Shown piece after piece: positions 21,733 to 30,651 of a stretch of DNA of 64,000 nt. Origin of the DNA: Pseudomonadales bacterium (GTDB lineage: Bacteria > Pseudomonadota > Gammaproteobacteria > Pseudomonadales > Azotimanducaceae); NCBI GenBank assembly GCA_023300545.1, contig JALZVT010000031.1:1-64000 (forward strand), in the 5' to 3' direction. How positions within the stretch are numbered: the stretch's first letter is position 1; every line of letters starts with the position of its first letter. The notes beneath the pieces are model-generated. The model was not told the DNA's origin and did not search any database. It was given only the letters and a program-made list of their open reading frames with translations. The position numbers and the translations under genes were made by a program.

Positions 21733-22737
21733 ATGCTGGATGTTCATGTAATTCCAGTGACCTGGCAAAGCCACGAACGTGAGTTGCGCCGCATTCGCCA
21801 AACCGTTTTTGTCGACGAACAGCGCATTCCTGAGGAACTCGAGTTTGACGCTGACGACATCGCGGCTTATCACGTTCTGGCACTGAACAGCGCAGGTCTT
21901 GCCCTAGGTTGTGGTCGCCTACTCGACGGTGGCCTTATCGGACGAGTAGCTGTTCTGGCCGACGCGCGAGCAACCGGCCTGGGTAAAAAACTGATGACCG
22001 CATTGATCGAGGCGGCGCAAGACAAAGAGCTTTCGAACATTGTGCTGCACGCCCAAGAAGACGCTCAGACGTTTTATCAAAAACTCGACTTCATTCCGAC
22101 CGGGGTCAGTTTCATGGAAGCGGGCATTAAACACATCACCATGCAACGGGTACTGCCCATTCCGTTCAACACAGCCGGTTTGAAGAAATCACGCGTCGTG
22201 CAAAGTGACCAGCGCCCCGAAGTGCTCAGCACAACCGACAACCACGCAGTCGCACGCACGAGTAACCTGCAAGAGTTTGCAGACGATGTATCCGCCGTAG
22301 AGCAGCTGCACCAAATAATTGCAGGCGCCCGCCGTAGCCTGCGTATCTACAGCCCGACACTTGATCACACGCTGTTCGATCAACCTGAGCTCGTTGAGCT
22401 AGTGTCTGATTTTGCTCGCAGCGCACCAGGCTGCCACGTTGATATTCTGCTGCGAGACAGCCGGCTTATTGTTGCTCGCGGGCATACTTTGGTGGAGCTT
22501 GGTCGCCGACTCGACGAAAAGATGCAGATTCGGCGTTTGCCTGATTCGATTAAAGGTGACAAACAAAGTTGGCTGATCGCTGACAACAACGCACTCTGGG
22601 TGCAGTCGGAGCCTGAAGACTACCAAGGCTGGAGCGACAGATGGAATCCGGTACAGGCAGAACGTTTTGCCAAACGCTACACACAGTTCTGGGATCGCTC
22701 TGGGGCGGACCCAGAATTGCGCCTATTGCGCATCTGA
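21733..22737 (+). CDS. GNAT acetyltransferase fused to a C-terminal DUF7931-like domain
   Basis: The 334-residue protein has two parts. Residues 1-150 are an ElaA-like GNAT domain: RIRQTVFVDEQRIPEELEFD, then the acetyl-CoA site IGRVAVLADARATGLGKKLM and a late QTFYQKLDFIPTGVSFMEAGIKHITM. Residues 175-334 (EFADDVSAVEQLHQIIAGARRSLRIYSP through ELRLLRI) resemble a domain of unknown function with a PLD-like outline but no HKD motif. The ATG at 21733 is 4 bp after purB, so the gene belongs to that operon. Substrate unknown. Confidence 0.8.
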   Translation: MLDVHVIPVTWQSHERELRRIRQTVFVDEQRIPEELEFDADDIAAYHVLALNSAGLALGCGRLLDGGLIGRVAVLADARATGLGKKLMTALIEAAQDKELSNIVLHAQEDAQTFYQKLDFIPTGVSFMEAGIKHITMQRVLPIPFNTAGLKKSRVVQSDQRPEVLSTTDNHAVARTSNLQEFADDVSAVEQLHQIIAGARRSLRIYSPTLDHTLFDQPELVELVSDFARSAPGCHVDILLRDSRLIVARGHTLVELGRRLDEKMQIRRLPDSIKGDKQSWLIADNNALWVQSEPEDYQGWSDRWNPVQAERFAKRYTQFWDRSGADPELRLLRI

Positions 22738-22744
22738 CAACCCC

Positions 22745-23242
22745 TCAGCTCGGCAACGTCAATTCGACCGGCGACACGCCAATGCCGTTGGCATCTGCGT
22801 ACAACCACGCATCCGGCGCAAAGGTCAGACCAGCAAAGCGCACCGCAACATCACGCTCACCGGTATCACGCTTCACACTCTTTTGCGGATGCGGCGCGAG
22901 CGCCTGTATGCCGAGCGCCATGTCAGCAATCTCATCAACATCACGCAAGCAACCGTAAATAACAACGCCAGACCAACCATTCTCCACAGCGGCAGCTGCG
23001 AGGTTGTCACCCAGCAGAGCGCAGCGCATTGACCCACCGCCATCCACAACCAGTACGGCGCCTTCACCTGGCTCACGTACTCGCTGCGCTATCAGCGAAT
23101 TGTCTTCGAAACACTTAATGGTACGAATCGGGCCGCAAAATGCTGAGATGCCGCCATAGCCACCAAACAGTGGCTCCGCGGCAACAATGACGCCATCGTT
23201 GGCGTCAAAGAGATCGGGCAGAACGAAGGCTGGAAGGTTCAT
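22745..23242 (-). CDS. rraA: RraA-family protein (RNase E activity regulator)
   Basis: A 165-residue trimeric RraA/HMG-aldolase-fold protein. Landmarks are VLPDLFDANDGVIVAAEP, GGISAFCGPIRTIKCFEDN, VLVVDGGGSMRCALLGDNLA and WSGVVIYGCLRDVDEI. In E. coli RraA inhibits RNase E; many homologs instead act as 4-hydroxy-4-methyl-2-oxoglutarate or oxaloacetate lyases, and the GDN-x-R-like residues here are compatible with both. The length and the RTIKCFEDN segment favour RraA. It follows prpC on the same strand, with a REP-like palindrome between. Confidence 0.9.
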   Translation of the reverse strand: MNLPAFVLPDLFDANDGVIVAAEPLFGGYGGISAFCGPIRTIKCFEDNSLIAQRVREPGEGAVLVVDGGGSMRCALLGDNLAAAAVENGWSGVVIYGCLRDVDEIADMALGIQALAPHPQKSVKRDTGERDVAVRFAGLTFAPDAWLYADANGIGVSPVELTLPS

Positions 23243-23277
23243 GGGCAGGTCTCTGTAAAAATTTTCGGGGCATGCTC

Positions 23278-23300
23278 GGGGTCAGAATTCATTCTGCCCC
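23278..23300. repeat. GGGGTCAGAATT palindrome, copy 2 (one-base deletion)
   Basis: An imperfect copy: the left arm is intact and the right arm reads ATTCTGCCCC, lacking one A. It lies 22 bp beyond the prpC stop in the direction of transcription and 35 bp before the rraA start, so it separates two same-strand genes. Confidence 0.75.
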
Positions 23301-23322
23301 CTGCCTTGCGCGCTAGACGTTA

Positions 23323-24447
23323 TTAACGCTCAGCAATAGCCACAACGGTGCGCGGCTCTGGTCCAATGTAATCCGCACTAGGGCGAATAATACGATTGTT
23401 GCTGCGTTGCTCCATCACGTGTGCTGCCCAGCCAGATACCCGCGAACAGACAAAGATCGGTGTAAACAACTTCGTGGGAATTCCCATAAAGTGATACGCA
23501 GAGGCATGGAAAAAGTCTGCATTAGCAAACATCTTTTTCTCATCCCACAACACTTTCTCTACCGCGCAAGACACCGGATACAGCACGGTGTCGCCCGTCT
23601 CTTTGGCAAGCTTCTCGCTCCACACTTTGATGATTGCGTTGCGCGGATCAGATTCAGCGTAAATCGCATGACCAAAACCCATGATCTTTTCTTTCTTGGC
23701 AAGCATCTCTAGTACGCCTTTGGTGGCGTCTTCGGCACTGGTGAACTTTTCGATAAGTTCCATCGCCGCCTCGTTAGCACCGCCATGCAGTGGACCGCGC
23801 AGGGAACCAATAGCACCGGTTACGCAGGAATGCATGTCTGAAAGGGTGGACGCACAGACTCGAGCGGTAAAGGTTGACGCATTGAACTCGTGCTCAGCGT
23901 AGAGAATTAGGGACACATCCATCACACGCTGATGCAGTTCGCTAGGCGTTTTACCCAGCAGCATTTCGAGAAAGTGGCCGCCTAAAGAATCCGATTGCGT
24001 GTTTGTATCTGCGCGAACGCCGTCGTGCGAAAACCGATACCAGTAGGTGATAATCGACGGTAACGCTGCCATCAGTCGGTCAGCAACATCCAGCTGGTTC
24101 GAAAAATCGCCCTCAGCTTCAAGGTTGCCCAGCATTGAACAACCCGTGCGCATAACGTCCATCGGGTGTGCATCGGCAGGAATGCGCTCTAGCACTTCTT
24201 TCAGCGTATCGGGCAGATCCCGCATCGCGCGCAGACGCGCTTTATACGCCGCAAGTTCAGCTGTGTTTGGCAGCTCACCCTTGAGAATCAGATAGGCCAC
24301 TTCTTCAAAGGTAGTGTTGTCAGCGAGATCAGAAATATCGTAACCGCGATAGGTCAGTCCGGTACCCGTTTGGCCCACAGTACAGAGCGCGGTATCGCCT
24401 GCGCTCTGCCCACGCAGTCCTGCGCCTGATAAAACTTTAGTAGCCAT
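23323..24447 (-). CDS. prpC: 2-methylcitrate synthase PrpC
   Basis: Condenses propionyl-CoA with oxaloacetate in the methylcitrate cycle for propionate use. The 374-residue product is a type II citrate synthase-fold protein with GLTYRGYDISDLA, active-site His in SLRGPLHGGANEAAM and GFGHAIYAESDPRN, and the late Asp region. The GFGHAIY variant is typical of PrpC, whereas citrate synthases usually read GFGHRVY. Its start shares a base with the prpB stop, indicating coupling. A palindromic terminator-like element follows. prpD or acnD-prpF do not follow it. Confidence 0.93.
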   Translation of the reverse strand: MATKVLSGAGLRGQSAGDTALCTVGQTGTGLTYRGYDISDLADNTTFEEVAYLILKGELPNTAELAAYKARLRAMRDLPDTLKEVLERIPADAHPMDVMRTGCSMLGNLEAEGDFSNQLDVADRLMAALPSIITYWYRFSHDGVRADTNTQSDSLGGHFLEMLLGKTPSELHQRVMDVSLILYAEHEFNASTFTARVCASTLSDMHSCVTGAIGSLRGPLHGGANEAAMELIEKFTSAEDATKGVLEMLAKKEKIMGFGHAIYAESDPRNAIIKVWSEKLAKETGDTVLYPVSCAVEKVLWDEKKMFANADFFHASAYHFMGIPTKLFTPIFVCSRVSGWAAHVMEQRSNNRIIRPSADYIGPEPRTVVAIAER

Positions 24448-25334
24448 TATTTTGTCTCCTGGGATTCGGTGAACAGTTTGTCGAGTTTTTCTTCATAGCT
24501 GTGGTAGTCAAGCACGTCATAGAGGTCCATGCGGGTTTGCATTTTATCCACTACGTTTTGTTGTGTGCCTTCTTTGCGTAACGTGGTGTAAACGTCGAGC
24601 GCCGCCTTGCTCATAGCGCGGAACGCAGACAATGGATACAACACCATCGAGATACCAACCTCACTCATTTCGTCCATTGTGTACAAGGGCGTCTGGCCAA
24701 ATTCGGTCAGGTTCGCAAGCACAGGCACCTTAGCCACCTCGATTATTTTACGGTATAGCTCTTTATCCGTCATTGCTTCTGCAAAGATCGCATCCGCGCC
24801 GGCTTCTACGAAGGATTGCACGCGATCGAGAACCGCATCGTAACCATCAACAGCCAGCGCATCAGTACGCGCCATGACAACAAAATCTGAATCGGTCTTG
24901 GCGTCTACTGCAGCCTTAATGCGGTCAGACATTTCAACCGTCGATACGATGGCCTTGTTTGGTCTGTGGCCACAGCGCTTTTGCGCTACCTGATCTTCAA
25001 TGTGCACGCCAGCCGCTCCCGCAACCGTCATCTCGCGAATCGTGCGAGCAATGTTAAATGCACCGCCCCAGCCGGTATCAATATCGACAAGCAGCGGCAA
25101 AGCCGACGCGCCCGTGATCCGTCGGACATCTTCTGCCACGTCATTCATGGAGGTCATGCCAAGATCGGGCAAGCCGTAAGAGGAGTTGGCAACGCCTGCT
25201 CCAGATAGATAAATCGCCCTAAAGCCAGCCTGTTCAGCAAGCAGTGCGCTGAATGCAGTTGCCGTGCCTACGATCTGCAGGGGTTGTTCTTCGGTTATAG
25301 CCTGGCGCAGTTTTGCGCCTGCGGATGGGTTCAT
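24447..25334 (-). CDS. prpB: 2-methylisocitrate lyase PrpB
   Basis: Cleaves 2-methylisocitrate to pyruvate and succinate, the last step of the methylcitrate cycle. The product is 295 residues of the isocitrate-lyase superfamily, with the catalytic segment [17 protein letters not shown], metal-binding [13 protein letters not shown], and [19 protein letters not shown]. The ATG at 25334 has AAGGA about 8 nt upstream; the longer frame to 25400 overlaps the regulator gene. It starts 28 bp after the gntR stop and runs into prpC. Confidence 0.95.
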   Translation of the reverse strand: MNPSAGAKLRQAITEEQPLQIVGTATAFSALLAEQAGFRAIYLSGAGVANSSYGLPDLGMTSMNDVAEDVRRITGASALPLLVDIDTGWGGAFNIARTIREMTVAGAAGVHIEDQVAQKRCGHRPNKAIVSTVEMSDRIKAAVDAKTDSDFVVMARTDALAVDGYDAVLDRVQSFVEAGADAIFAEAMTDKELYRKIIEVAKVPVLANLTEFGQTPLYTMDEMSEVGISMVLYPLSAFRAMSKAALDVYTTLRKEGTQQNVVDKMQTRMDLYDVLDYHSYEEKLDKLFTESQETK

Positions 25335-25362
25335 TGCAGGTTCCTTTTTTGAATTATTTGAA

Positions 25363-26025
25363 TTAGTTGTCGTTGAGTAAATATCGAGCGGCGGCCACAT
25401 GACGGCGCATCAGCAATTCGGCAAGTTCGGCATCCCCCGCCCCGAGCGCATCAACAATATGGCGATGTTCCGCCAATGCCTGACGACCACGACCGTGATC
25501 GCCGGGAGTGCGGCGGCGGTACATGCGCACAAGGTGGTATAAATCGTCACACAGCATCGACGCGAGAATCTCATTGCGGCTGGCTCGCGCAATACGATAG
25601 TGAAAATCGAAGTCGCCTTCTTCTTGCAGGTAACGGGCTTCAGCGGCTCCGCCCAATGCCTGTTCGTGTTGGTCAAGCAAAGCATGCAAAGCCGCAACCT
25701 CGCTTGCCTCAATGCGCTGTGCCGCTAACCGGCAAGCCATGCCCTCCAGCGCCTCGCGAGTTTCATACACAGCGAGCAATTGTTCATGAGTCAGGCAAAC
25801 CACGGTAGCGCCGGCGTTAGGAACAACTTCGACCAGACGGCGCGCCTCCAGGCGGCGGATGGCTTCCCTAAGCGGCCCCCGGCTAATGCCGTGCTCGCTC
25901 GCGAGCTCACCTTCGCTCAATTTGGTACCCGGCGCGAGTTCTCCGGAGACGATGCGGGCCTGAATCGCCTGCAACGCTTGATCAGCCAGCGTTATCGCCG
26001 CTGGGGCATCAAGCGTCAGTGACAT
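25363..26025 (-). CDS. GntR-family (FCD) regulator of the prp operon
   Basis: A 220-residue transcription factor. The N-terminal winged helix has [31 protein letters not shown] (about residues 35-65) and the C-terminal FCD ligand domain has [31 protein letters not shown] and [11 protein letters not shown]. The first gene of the gntR-prpB-prpC operon, it very likely represses its own operon and releases it on a methylcitrate-pathway intermediate. ATG 26025 (MSLTLDAP) is preferred over the GTG seven codons upstream. Two identical-type palindromes flank the promoter in front of it. Confidence 0.88.
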   Translation of the reverse strand: MSLTLDAPAAITLADQALQAIQARIVSGELAPGTKLSEGELASEHGISRGPLREAIRRLEARRLVEVVPNAGATVVCLTHEQLLAVYETREALEGMACRLAAQRIEASEVAALHALLDQHEQALGGAAEARYLQEEGDFDFHYRIARASRNEILASMLCDDLYHLVRMYRRRTPGDHGRGRQALAEHRHIVDALGAGDAELAELLMRRHVAAARYLLNDN

Positions 26026-26056
26026 TGCGGGTTGCCAACCAAACACAGAACTCTAA

Positions 26057-26068
26057 ATTGTAGACAAT
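26057..26068 (-). promoter_or_regulatory. GntR-type operator O1 (ATTGTAGACAAT)
   Basis: An ATTGT-N2-ACAAT palindrome 31 bp before the regulator ATG, in the predicted 5' UTR. The motif matches the form ATTGTNNACAAT, which I recall for PrpR-type GntR regulators of gammaproteobacteria. It pairs with a second copy at 26130. Confidence 0.75.
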
Positions 26069-26087
26069 ATTTTGACGACATCGGCCA

Positions 26088-26116
26088 ATAATACGCCCCG
26101 TCGAGAAGGCAGACAA
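26088..26116 (-). promoter_or_regulatory. Sigma-70 promoter of gntR-prpBC
   Basis: On the minus strand, -35 TTGTCT (26111-26116) and -10 TATTAT (26088-26093) are separated by 17 bp. Transcription would begin near 26081. It lies between the two operators, consistent with repression by the operon's own regulator. Confidence 0.7.
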
Positions 26117-26129
26117 CCTACAAGCCCCC

Positions 26130-26141
26130 ATTGTTGACAAT
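26130..26141 (-). promoter_or_regulatory. GntR-type operator O2 (ATTGTTGACAAT)
   Basis: The second ATTGT-N2-ACAAT palindrome, 13 bp upstream of the -35 element and just before the thrH stop. Its centre is 73 bp from that of O1, close to seven helical turns. Confidence 0.75.
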
Positions 26142-26161
26142 ATACGGGCCCAGTCACTCAG

Positions 26162-26770
26162 CTACGGGCGAACGCATCCCTGCTCGCCCAACCAATCCTG
26201 CAGCTGCCCATAGGTTTCGGTCCGCTCATACTGCGGAAACTGCGCAGCAATCTTATCTGGCGCACAAAAGAAAGCGCCGTAGTCGGCCTGGTCGAGCATG
26301 CTCACATCATTGAACGAATCGCCAGCGGCACATACCTCGTAGCCCAGCGACTGAAAGGCTTTTACAGAGTGACGCTTGGGGTCATCCTGACGAATTTTAT
26401 AACCCCTAATAAAGCCGTCCTGCACGTCCAGCTTGTGGCACAACAACAGCGGGTGCCCTAGCTTTGCCATCATGGGCTGACCGAACTCGTAAAAGGTGTC
26501 AGAAATAATCGCAACCTGAAAGTGCGCCCGCGCCCACTCGAGGAACTCGACCGCACCGGGCAAAGGTTCCACTTCGGCCAAAACATCAGTGATGGTCTCG
26601 TAGGTTACGCCGGCCGCTTCGAGCGCCCTTAACCTAAGCTGCATCAGATCGTCGTAAACCGGAATGTCGCGGGTCGTCTTGCCCAAGTCGGCAACACCGG
26701 TACGGGCCGCAACGGCCTGCCAAATTTCAGGGATCAGCACCCCTTCAAGGTCAAGACAAAGTATTCGCAT
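26162..26770 (-). CDS. thrH: ThrH: phosphoserine phosphatase / homoserine phosphotransferase
   Basis: HAD-superfamily enzyme; in Pseudomonas ThrH dephosphorylates phosphoserine and can transfer the phosphate to homoserine, linking serine and threonine synthesis. The 202-residue product matches ThrH closely: CLDLEGVLIPEIWQA (motif I), DIPVYDDLMQLRL, VAIISDTFYEFGQPMM (motif II), CHKLDVQDGFIRGYKIRQDDPKR and AAGDSFNDVSML (motif IV). It is leftward, downstream of cysB across 51 bp. Confidence 0.94.
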   Translation of the reverse strand: MRILCLDLEGVLIPEIWQAVAARTGVADLGKTTRDIPVYDDLMQLRLRALEAAGVTYETITDVLAEVEPLPGAVEFLEWARAHFQVAIISDTFYEFGQPMMAKLGHPLLLCHKLDVQDGFIRGYKIRQDDPKRHSVKAFQSLGYEVCAAGDSFNDVSMLDQADYGAFFCAPDKIAAQFPQYERTETYGQLQDWLGEQGCVRP

Positions 26771-26821
26771 AGAGACACATCAGATCAGTAAAAAAATAGG
26801 CTTACGAAATTATTATCGCAG

Positions 26822-27862
<1,041 letters not shown>

Positions 27863-27917
27863 CTAGCATAGAATTTCGCTATATGAGATTCGTTTGCGAT
27901 GACAACAATCGCCTACC

Positions 27918-28826
27918 TTAGGTCTCGTTCGCTACGCCGCTTGGCACATGCCCAGCCGCCACATGCTCACGGGCCGCTGCGATATGGCCGGGTTGGTCAT
28001 CGAAGAAAATATCAGCCCCAAATGCCTGCAGAAACATGCCTTTGTTCATGCCCCCCAGAAACAGACTTTCATCCAACCGAATGTCCCAGGCACGCAACGT
28101 GCGTATCACTCGTTCATGAGCCGGCGCACTACGGGCAGTGACCAGCGCCGTTCGCAGCGCAGCGCCACCGTCGGGCAGTTCGCTTTGCAAACGCTGCAGG
28201 GCGGCAAGAAAACTTTTGAATGGACCACCCGCCAGGGGTTGCCGGGCGGCAGCTCGCTCCTCCGCACCAAAGGCTTCAAGACCACGCTCCTGGTAAATTC
28301 GCTCCGCCTCATCCGAAAACAACACCGCGTCACCATCAAAGGCAATGCGCAGTTCGGGTGAAACCGGTGAATCCGCGCCTTTACGGCCCAGCAGGGTAGC
28401 TGCGGCCACGCCTTCATCGAGCGCATGCCGCACATCATCACCGTGCATCGACAGAAACAGGTCGCAACCAAAGGCTTGCACGTACCGGTAAGGGCTTTCA
28501 CCGCCACTGAAGGCAGCCCGCTTGATATCAAGACCATGGGCTTCGATTGAGTTGAAGATGCGTAACCCAGTGTCAGCGGAATTACGCGACAACAAGATAA
28601 CGTCTACACAAGGTTTCCCAAGTAACACATTGAAATTTAAAAGCTTCTTTACTAGCGGAAAGGCTTCGCCTGGCTCCAGAAGCTTCTCTTCATGGGCAAT
28701 CTGATAGGCTCGATAGGCAGCCAGACCCTCGCGCTCATAGACCGCGTTGCTGTCCGACAGGTCAAACAACGCTCTTGAAGAAATGGCGACTGTCAGTCGC
28801 GCGTCTGCGGCTTCGTTAGTGCTCAT
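27918..28826 (-). CDS. Cytosolic 5'-nucleotidase (NT5C1-like family)
   Basis: A 302-residue protein of the PF06189-type 5'-nucleotidase family, related to vertebrate cN-I, which dephosphorylates nucleoside monophosphates. Recognisable segments are LTVAISSRALFDLSDSNAVYE, PCVDVILLSRNSADTGLRIFNSIEAHGLDI, RAAFSGGESPYRYVQAFGCDLFLS, ELRIAFDGDAVLFSDEAERIYQ and the C-terminal DESLFLGGMNKGMFLQAFGADIFFDDQPGHI. Its preferred nucleotide is unknown. It is leftward and separated from cysB by 103 bp. Confidence 0.85.
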   Translation of the reverse strand: MSTNEAADARLTVAISSRALFDLSDSNAVYEREGLAAYRAYQIAHEEKLLEPGEAFPLVKKLLNFNVLLGKPCVDVILLSRNSADTGLRIFNSIEAHGLDIKRAAFSGGESPYRYVQAFGCDLFLSMHGDDVRHALDEGVAAATLLGRKGADSPVSPELRIAFDGDAVLFSDEAERIYQERGLEAFGAEERAAARQPLAGGPFKSFLAALQRLQSELPDGGAALRTALVTARSAPAHERVIRTLRAWDIRLDESLFLGGMNKGMFLQAFGADIFFDDQPGHIAAAREHVAAGHVPSGVANET

Positions 28827-28866
28827 GCCGTGGCATCATACCCGCAGACTTTAATGGATCAACTGA

Positions 28867-29421
28867 ATGCTCTGGCTATTCATCGGCCTACTGGGCGGTT
28901 TCGCCTTCGTGTATCTCACACGCCTGTTTTGGGCCGACGCACTGAACTCTCGTAACCCAAGCTCCGCAGCACCTGTTCGCCGCGGCCCGCTCGTCACAGC
29001 CGCCATTGTCGTGCTAGTGCTCGCCCTGATCATGCTGGTCACAACCGGCCGGGTGCACTGGCTCAGCGCGGCAGTAACGGGCGTGGTGCCCTTTCTTCGC
29101 CGGGCCAGCAGCCTGCTGAGATTTTCCCCAACACTGCAAAACACGCTGTGGAACGGCCTAAAAAAAGCCCGCGATAACGTAGCAGGAAACGCCTATTCTG
29201 ACGCGAATTCCAGCCACAACCGCGCAGCCACCCCGCCAGACCTGACCCGGAATCAGGCCTGCCTGATTCTCGATGTTGCACCTAATGCCTCTGTAGCTGA
29301 GATCGTCGCGGCACATCGACGTCTGATTGCCCGCAATCACCCAGACAAAGGCGGGTCAACCTACATCGCTGCCCAACTCAACACAGCCAAAGATCTCCTC
29401 CTAAACGCTCAACAAACCTGA
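28867..29421 (+). CDS. Membrane-anchored J-domain protein
   Basis: The 184-residue product has one hydrophobic segment at 1-18 and another at about 42-60, then a basic linker. A compact C-terminal J-domain begins about 118 (PDLTRNQACLILDVAPNASVAEIVAAHRRLIARN) and ends at the C-terminus. The catalytic HPD triad is at 158-160 in NHPDKGGS. The layout, membrane anchor then C-terminal J-domain, recalls Pam18/Tim14-like proteins. It would recruit DnaK to the inner membrane; client unknown. It begins 40 bp from the divergent nucleotidase. Confidence 0.82.
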   Translation: MLWLFIGLLGGFAFVYLTRLFWADALNSRNPSSAAPVRRGPLVTAAIVVLVLALIMLVTTGRVHWLSAAVTGVVPFLRRASSLLRFSPTLQNTLWNGLKKARDNVAGNAYSDANSSHNRAATPPDLTRNQACLILDVAPNASVAEIVAAHRRLIARNHPDKGGSTYIAAQLNTAKDLLLNAQQT

Positions 29422-29543
29422 CCACTGCGGGAAAAAAACCTCACAGGTCGCAAAAAGCAAACTTGGTCACGGCAAAATTACCGTCAGCCTGATAATTTCT
29501 GGCACTTGGTGGAGAACATTTTAAAGGCACCAGAGGGAGCAAC

Positions 29544-29969
29544 GTGAGCAGTAGTGCACAGCGGGTAAACGACTTTGATACACGACGCCGATTCGATCGT
29601 GTGTTTTGTGCAGACCAAAACGTCAAGCTAACCATCCGCTTGCGTGGCGATATGCGGAGCCATCGCGCCGAACTTCTGGATATCAGCGAGTTTGGTGCCG
29701 CCGTCGCCCTCACCCGGCCTCTTAGTGCAGAACGCACCGCTTTCTTAAGTTTAAGTTGGGGAGAGCACCGCATCAAAGATGTGGTCTGCAGCGTCAGCAA
29801 TTGCCTGCAAACCAGCAAAACCAACGCGCTGCTTACCGGCTACCGTTGTGGCCTGAGCTTTCGCCCAACATCACCATTGCAACTAGACCGCCAGGACACC
29901 GTGAGAAGCATCAATGCCCTCACGAGCGCTTTGGATTTAGCCGTAGCCCAAATACTGAGCGCGCGCTAG
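29544..29969 (+). CDS. PilZ-domain protein
   Basis: A 141-residue single-domain PilZ protein. Both c-di-GMP contact motifs are present: the RxxxR motif in TRRRFDRVF (R15/R19) and the D-x-S-x-x-G motif as DISEFG (46-51). The remainder has the beta-barrel pattern. It is likely a c-di-GMP receptor acting on motility or envelope processes, but no partner is identifiable. The GTG at 29544 has GAGGGAG just upstream. Its TAG shares the palindrome CTAG with the stop of the convergent TerB-like gene. Confidence 0.82.
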   Translation: MSSSAQRVNDFDTRRRFDRVFCADQNVKLTIRLRGDMRSHRAELLDISEFGAAVALTRPLSAERTAFLSLSWGEHRIKDVVCSVSNCLQTSKTNALLTGYRCGLSFRPTSPLQLDRQDTVRSINALTSALDLAVAQILSAR

Positions 29970-30358
29970 GACATAAGGCTCTGAGCCTCTTCCTCCAGAC
30001 CCACTAGCCGCCTGACCCAGTTGTCGAGCAGCAAAAACTCCTCGTCAGCCACCTCAAACGCGGCGCTAATCTCTTTCAGCAGGCATTCTTCTTCAATCTC
30101 AAATGCACCATCTGAGTAGCTCAGTCGGAGCAGATTTAACAGCGCCACAACCCGTGAGCCGCGGCTGTCAAAAATTTGCTCTATGCCGTCCAATTCAAGG
30201 TATTCCACCTCTTCAGACTGACTCAAACTCATCTCGCGACGAAATTCGCCAAGCATGGTTTCTTCGTTGGGATCGAGCAGCCCGTCAGACACCACTACAT
30301 TGTGGGCCAACCCCATCAGCGCTGTGCGCTGAGACTCGCTCAATGTCGACAGCCACAT
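29966..30358 (-). CDS. TerB-like helical protein
   Basis: A 130-residue acidic, all-helical protein. The pattern of TALMGLAHNVVVSDGLLDPNEETMLGEFRREM and LLNLLRLSYSDGAFEIEEECLLKEISAAFEV resembles the two metal-binding half-repeats of TerB/DUF533-type domains, each with an acidic D-G-x-x-x-x-E-E centre. Function unknown in this setting; it need not imply tellurite resistance. The stop overlaps that of the convergent PilZ gene. A 42-codon ORF follows it on the same strand to the left... that is, the small ORF at 30377-30505 lies 18 bp upstream of its start and may share its transcript. Confidence 0.6.
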   Translation of the reverse strand: MWLSTLSESQRTALMGLAHNVVVSDGLLDPNEETMLGEFRREMSLSQSEEVEYLELDGIEQIFDSRGSRVVALLNLLRLSYSDGAFEIEEECLLKEISAAFEVADEEFLLLDNWVRRLVGLEEEAQSLMS

Positions 30359-30376
30359 CGCGTTAGCGCTCCGAGC

Positions 30377-30505
30377 CTAACCAAGCATATCGTTGGCGGT
30401 GTAGACAAAGCTGGTGCCCATAATGATCACAGCCAGCCAACCCAGCCCCACAAAGGCCTTCATCACCAGGTTTTTCTCAAAAAAATCTTCAATCAAGTGC
30501 CACAC
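30377..30505 (-). CDS. Small single-pass membrane protein, 42 aa
   Basis: A GTG at 30505 with GGAG 9 nt upstream opens a 42-codon frame, read by eye because it is below common length cut-offs. The product starts MWHLIEDFFEKN and contains one hydrophobic helix (AFVGLGWLAVIIMGTSFVY, about 17-35) followed by TANDMLG. The frame stays open back to a TAA 11 codons upstream (STDLTGLLEYLH), so an earlier non-ATG start is possible. The acidic cytoplasmic N-terminus with one transmembrane helix is typical of small regulatory membrane peptides. It ends 18 bp before the TerB-like gene start on the same strand. Confidence 0.55.
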   Translation of the reverse strand: MWHLIEDFFEKNLVMKAFVGLGWLAVIIMGTSFVYTANDMLG

Positions 30506-30651
30506 GTGCAGATACTCCAGCAGGCCAGTTAAATCGGTCGATTAGACGACTATTCTAAAGCAAAGTAGGTCCGAGTCGACTGCTAGACTCCAAATTTGGG
30601 CCCGCTCGACAAAATCGAGGCAACCCAACCCCAATCCGCCCTCATACCAGC

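Noticed and set aside
29966-30358. Reading the TerB-like gene as tellurite resistance
   Set aside because: TerB-like folds occur in many unrelated contexts, and no other ter gene is nearby.
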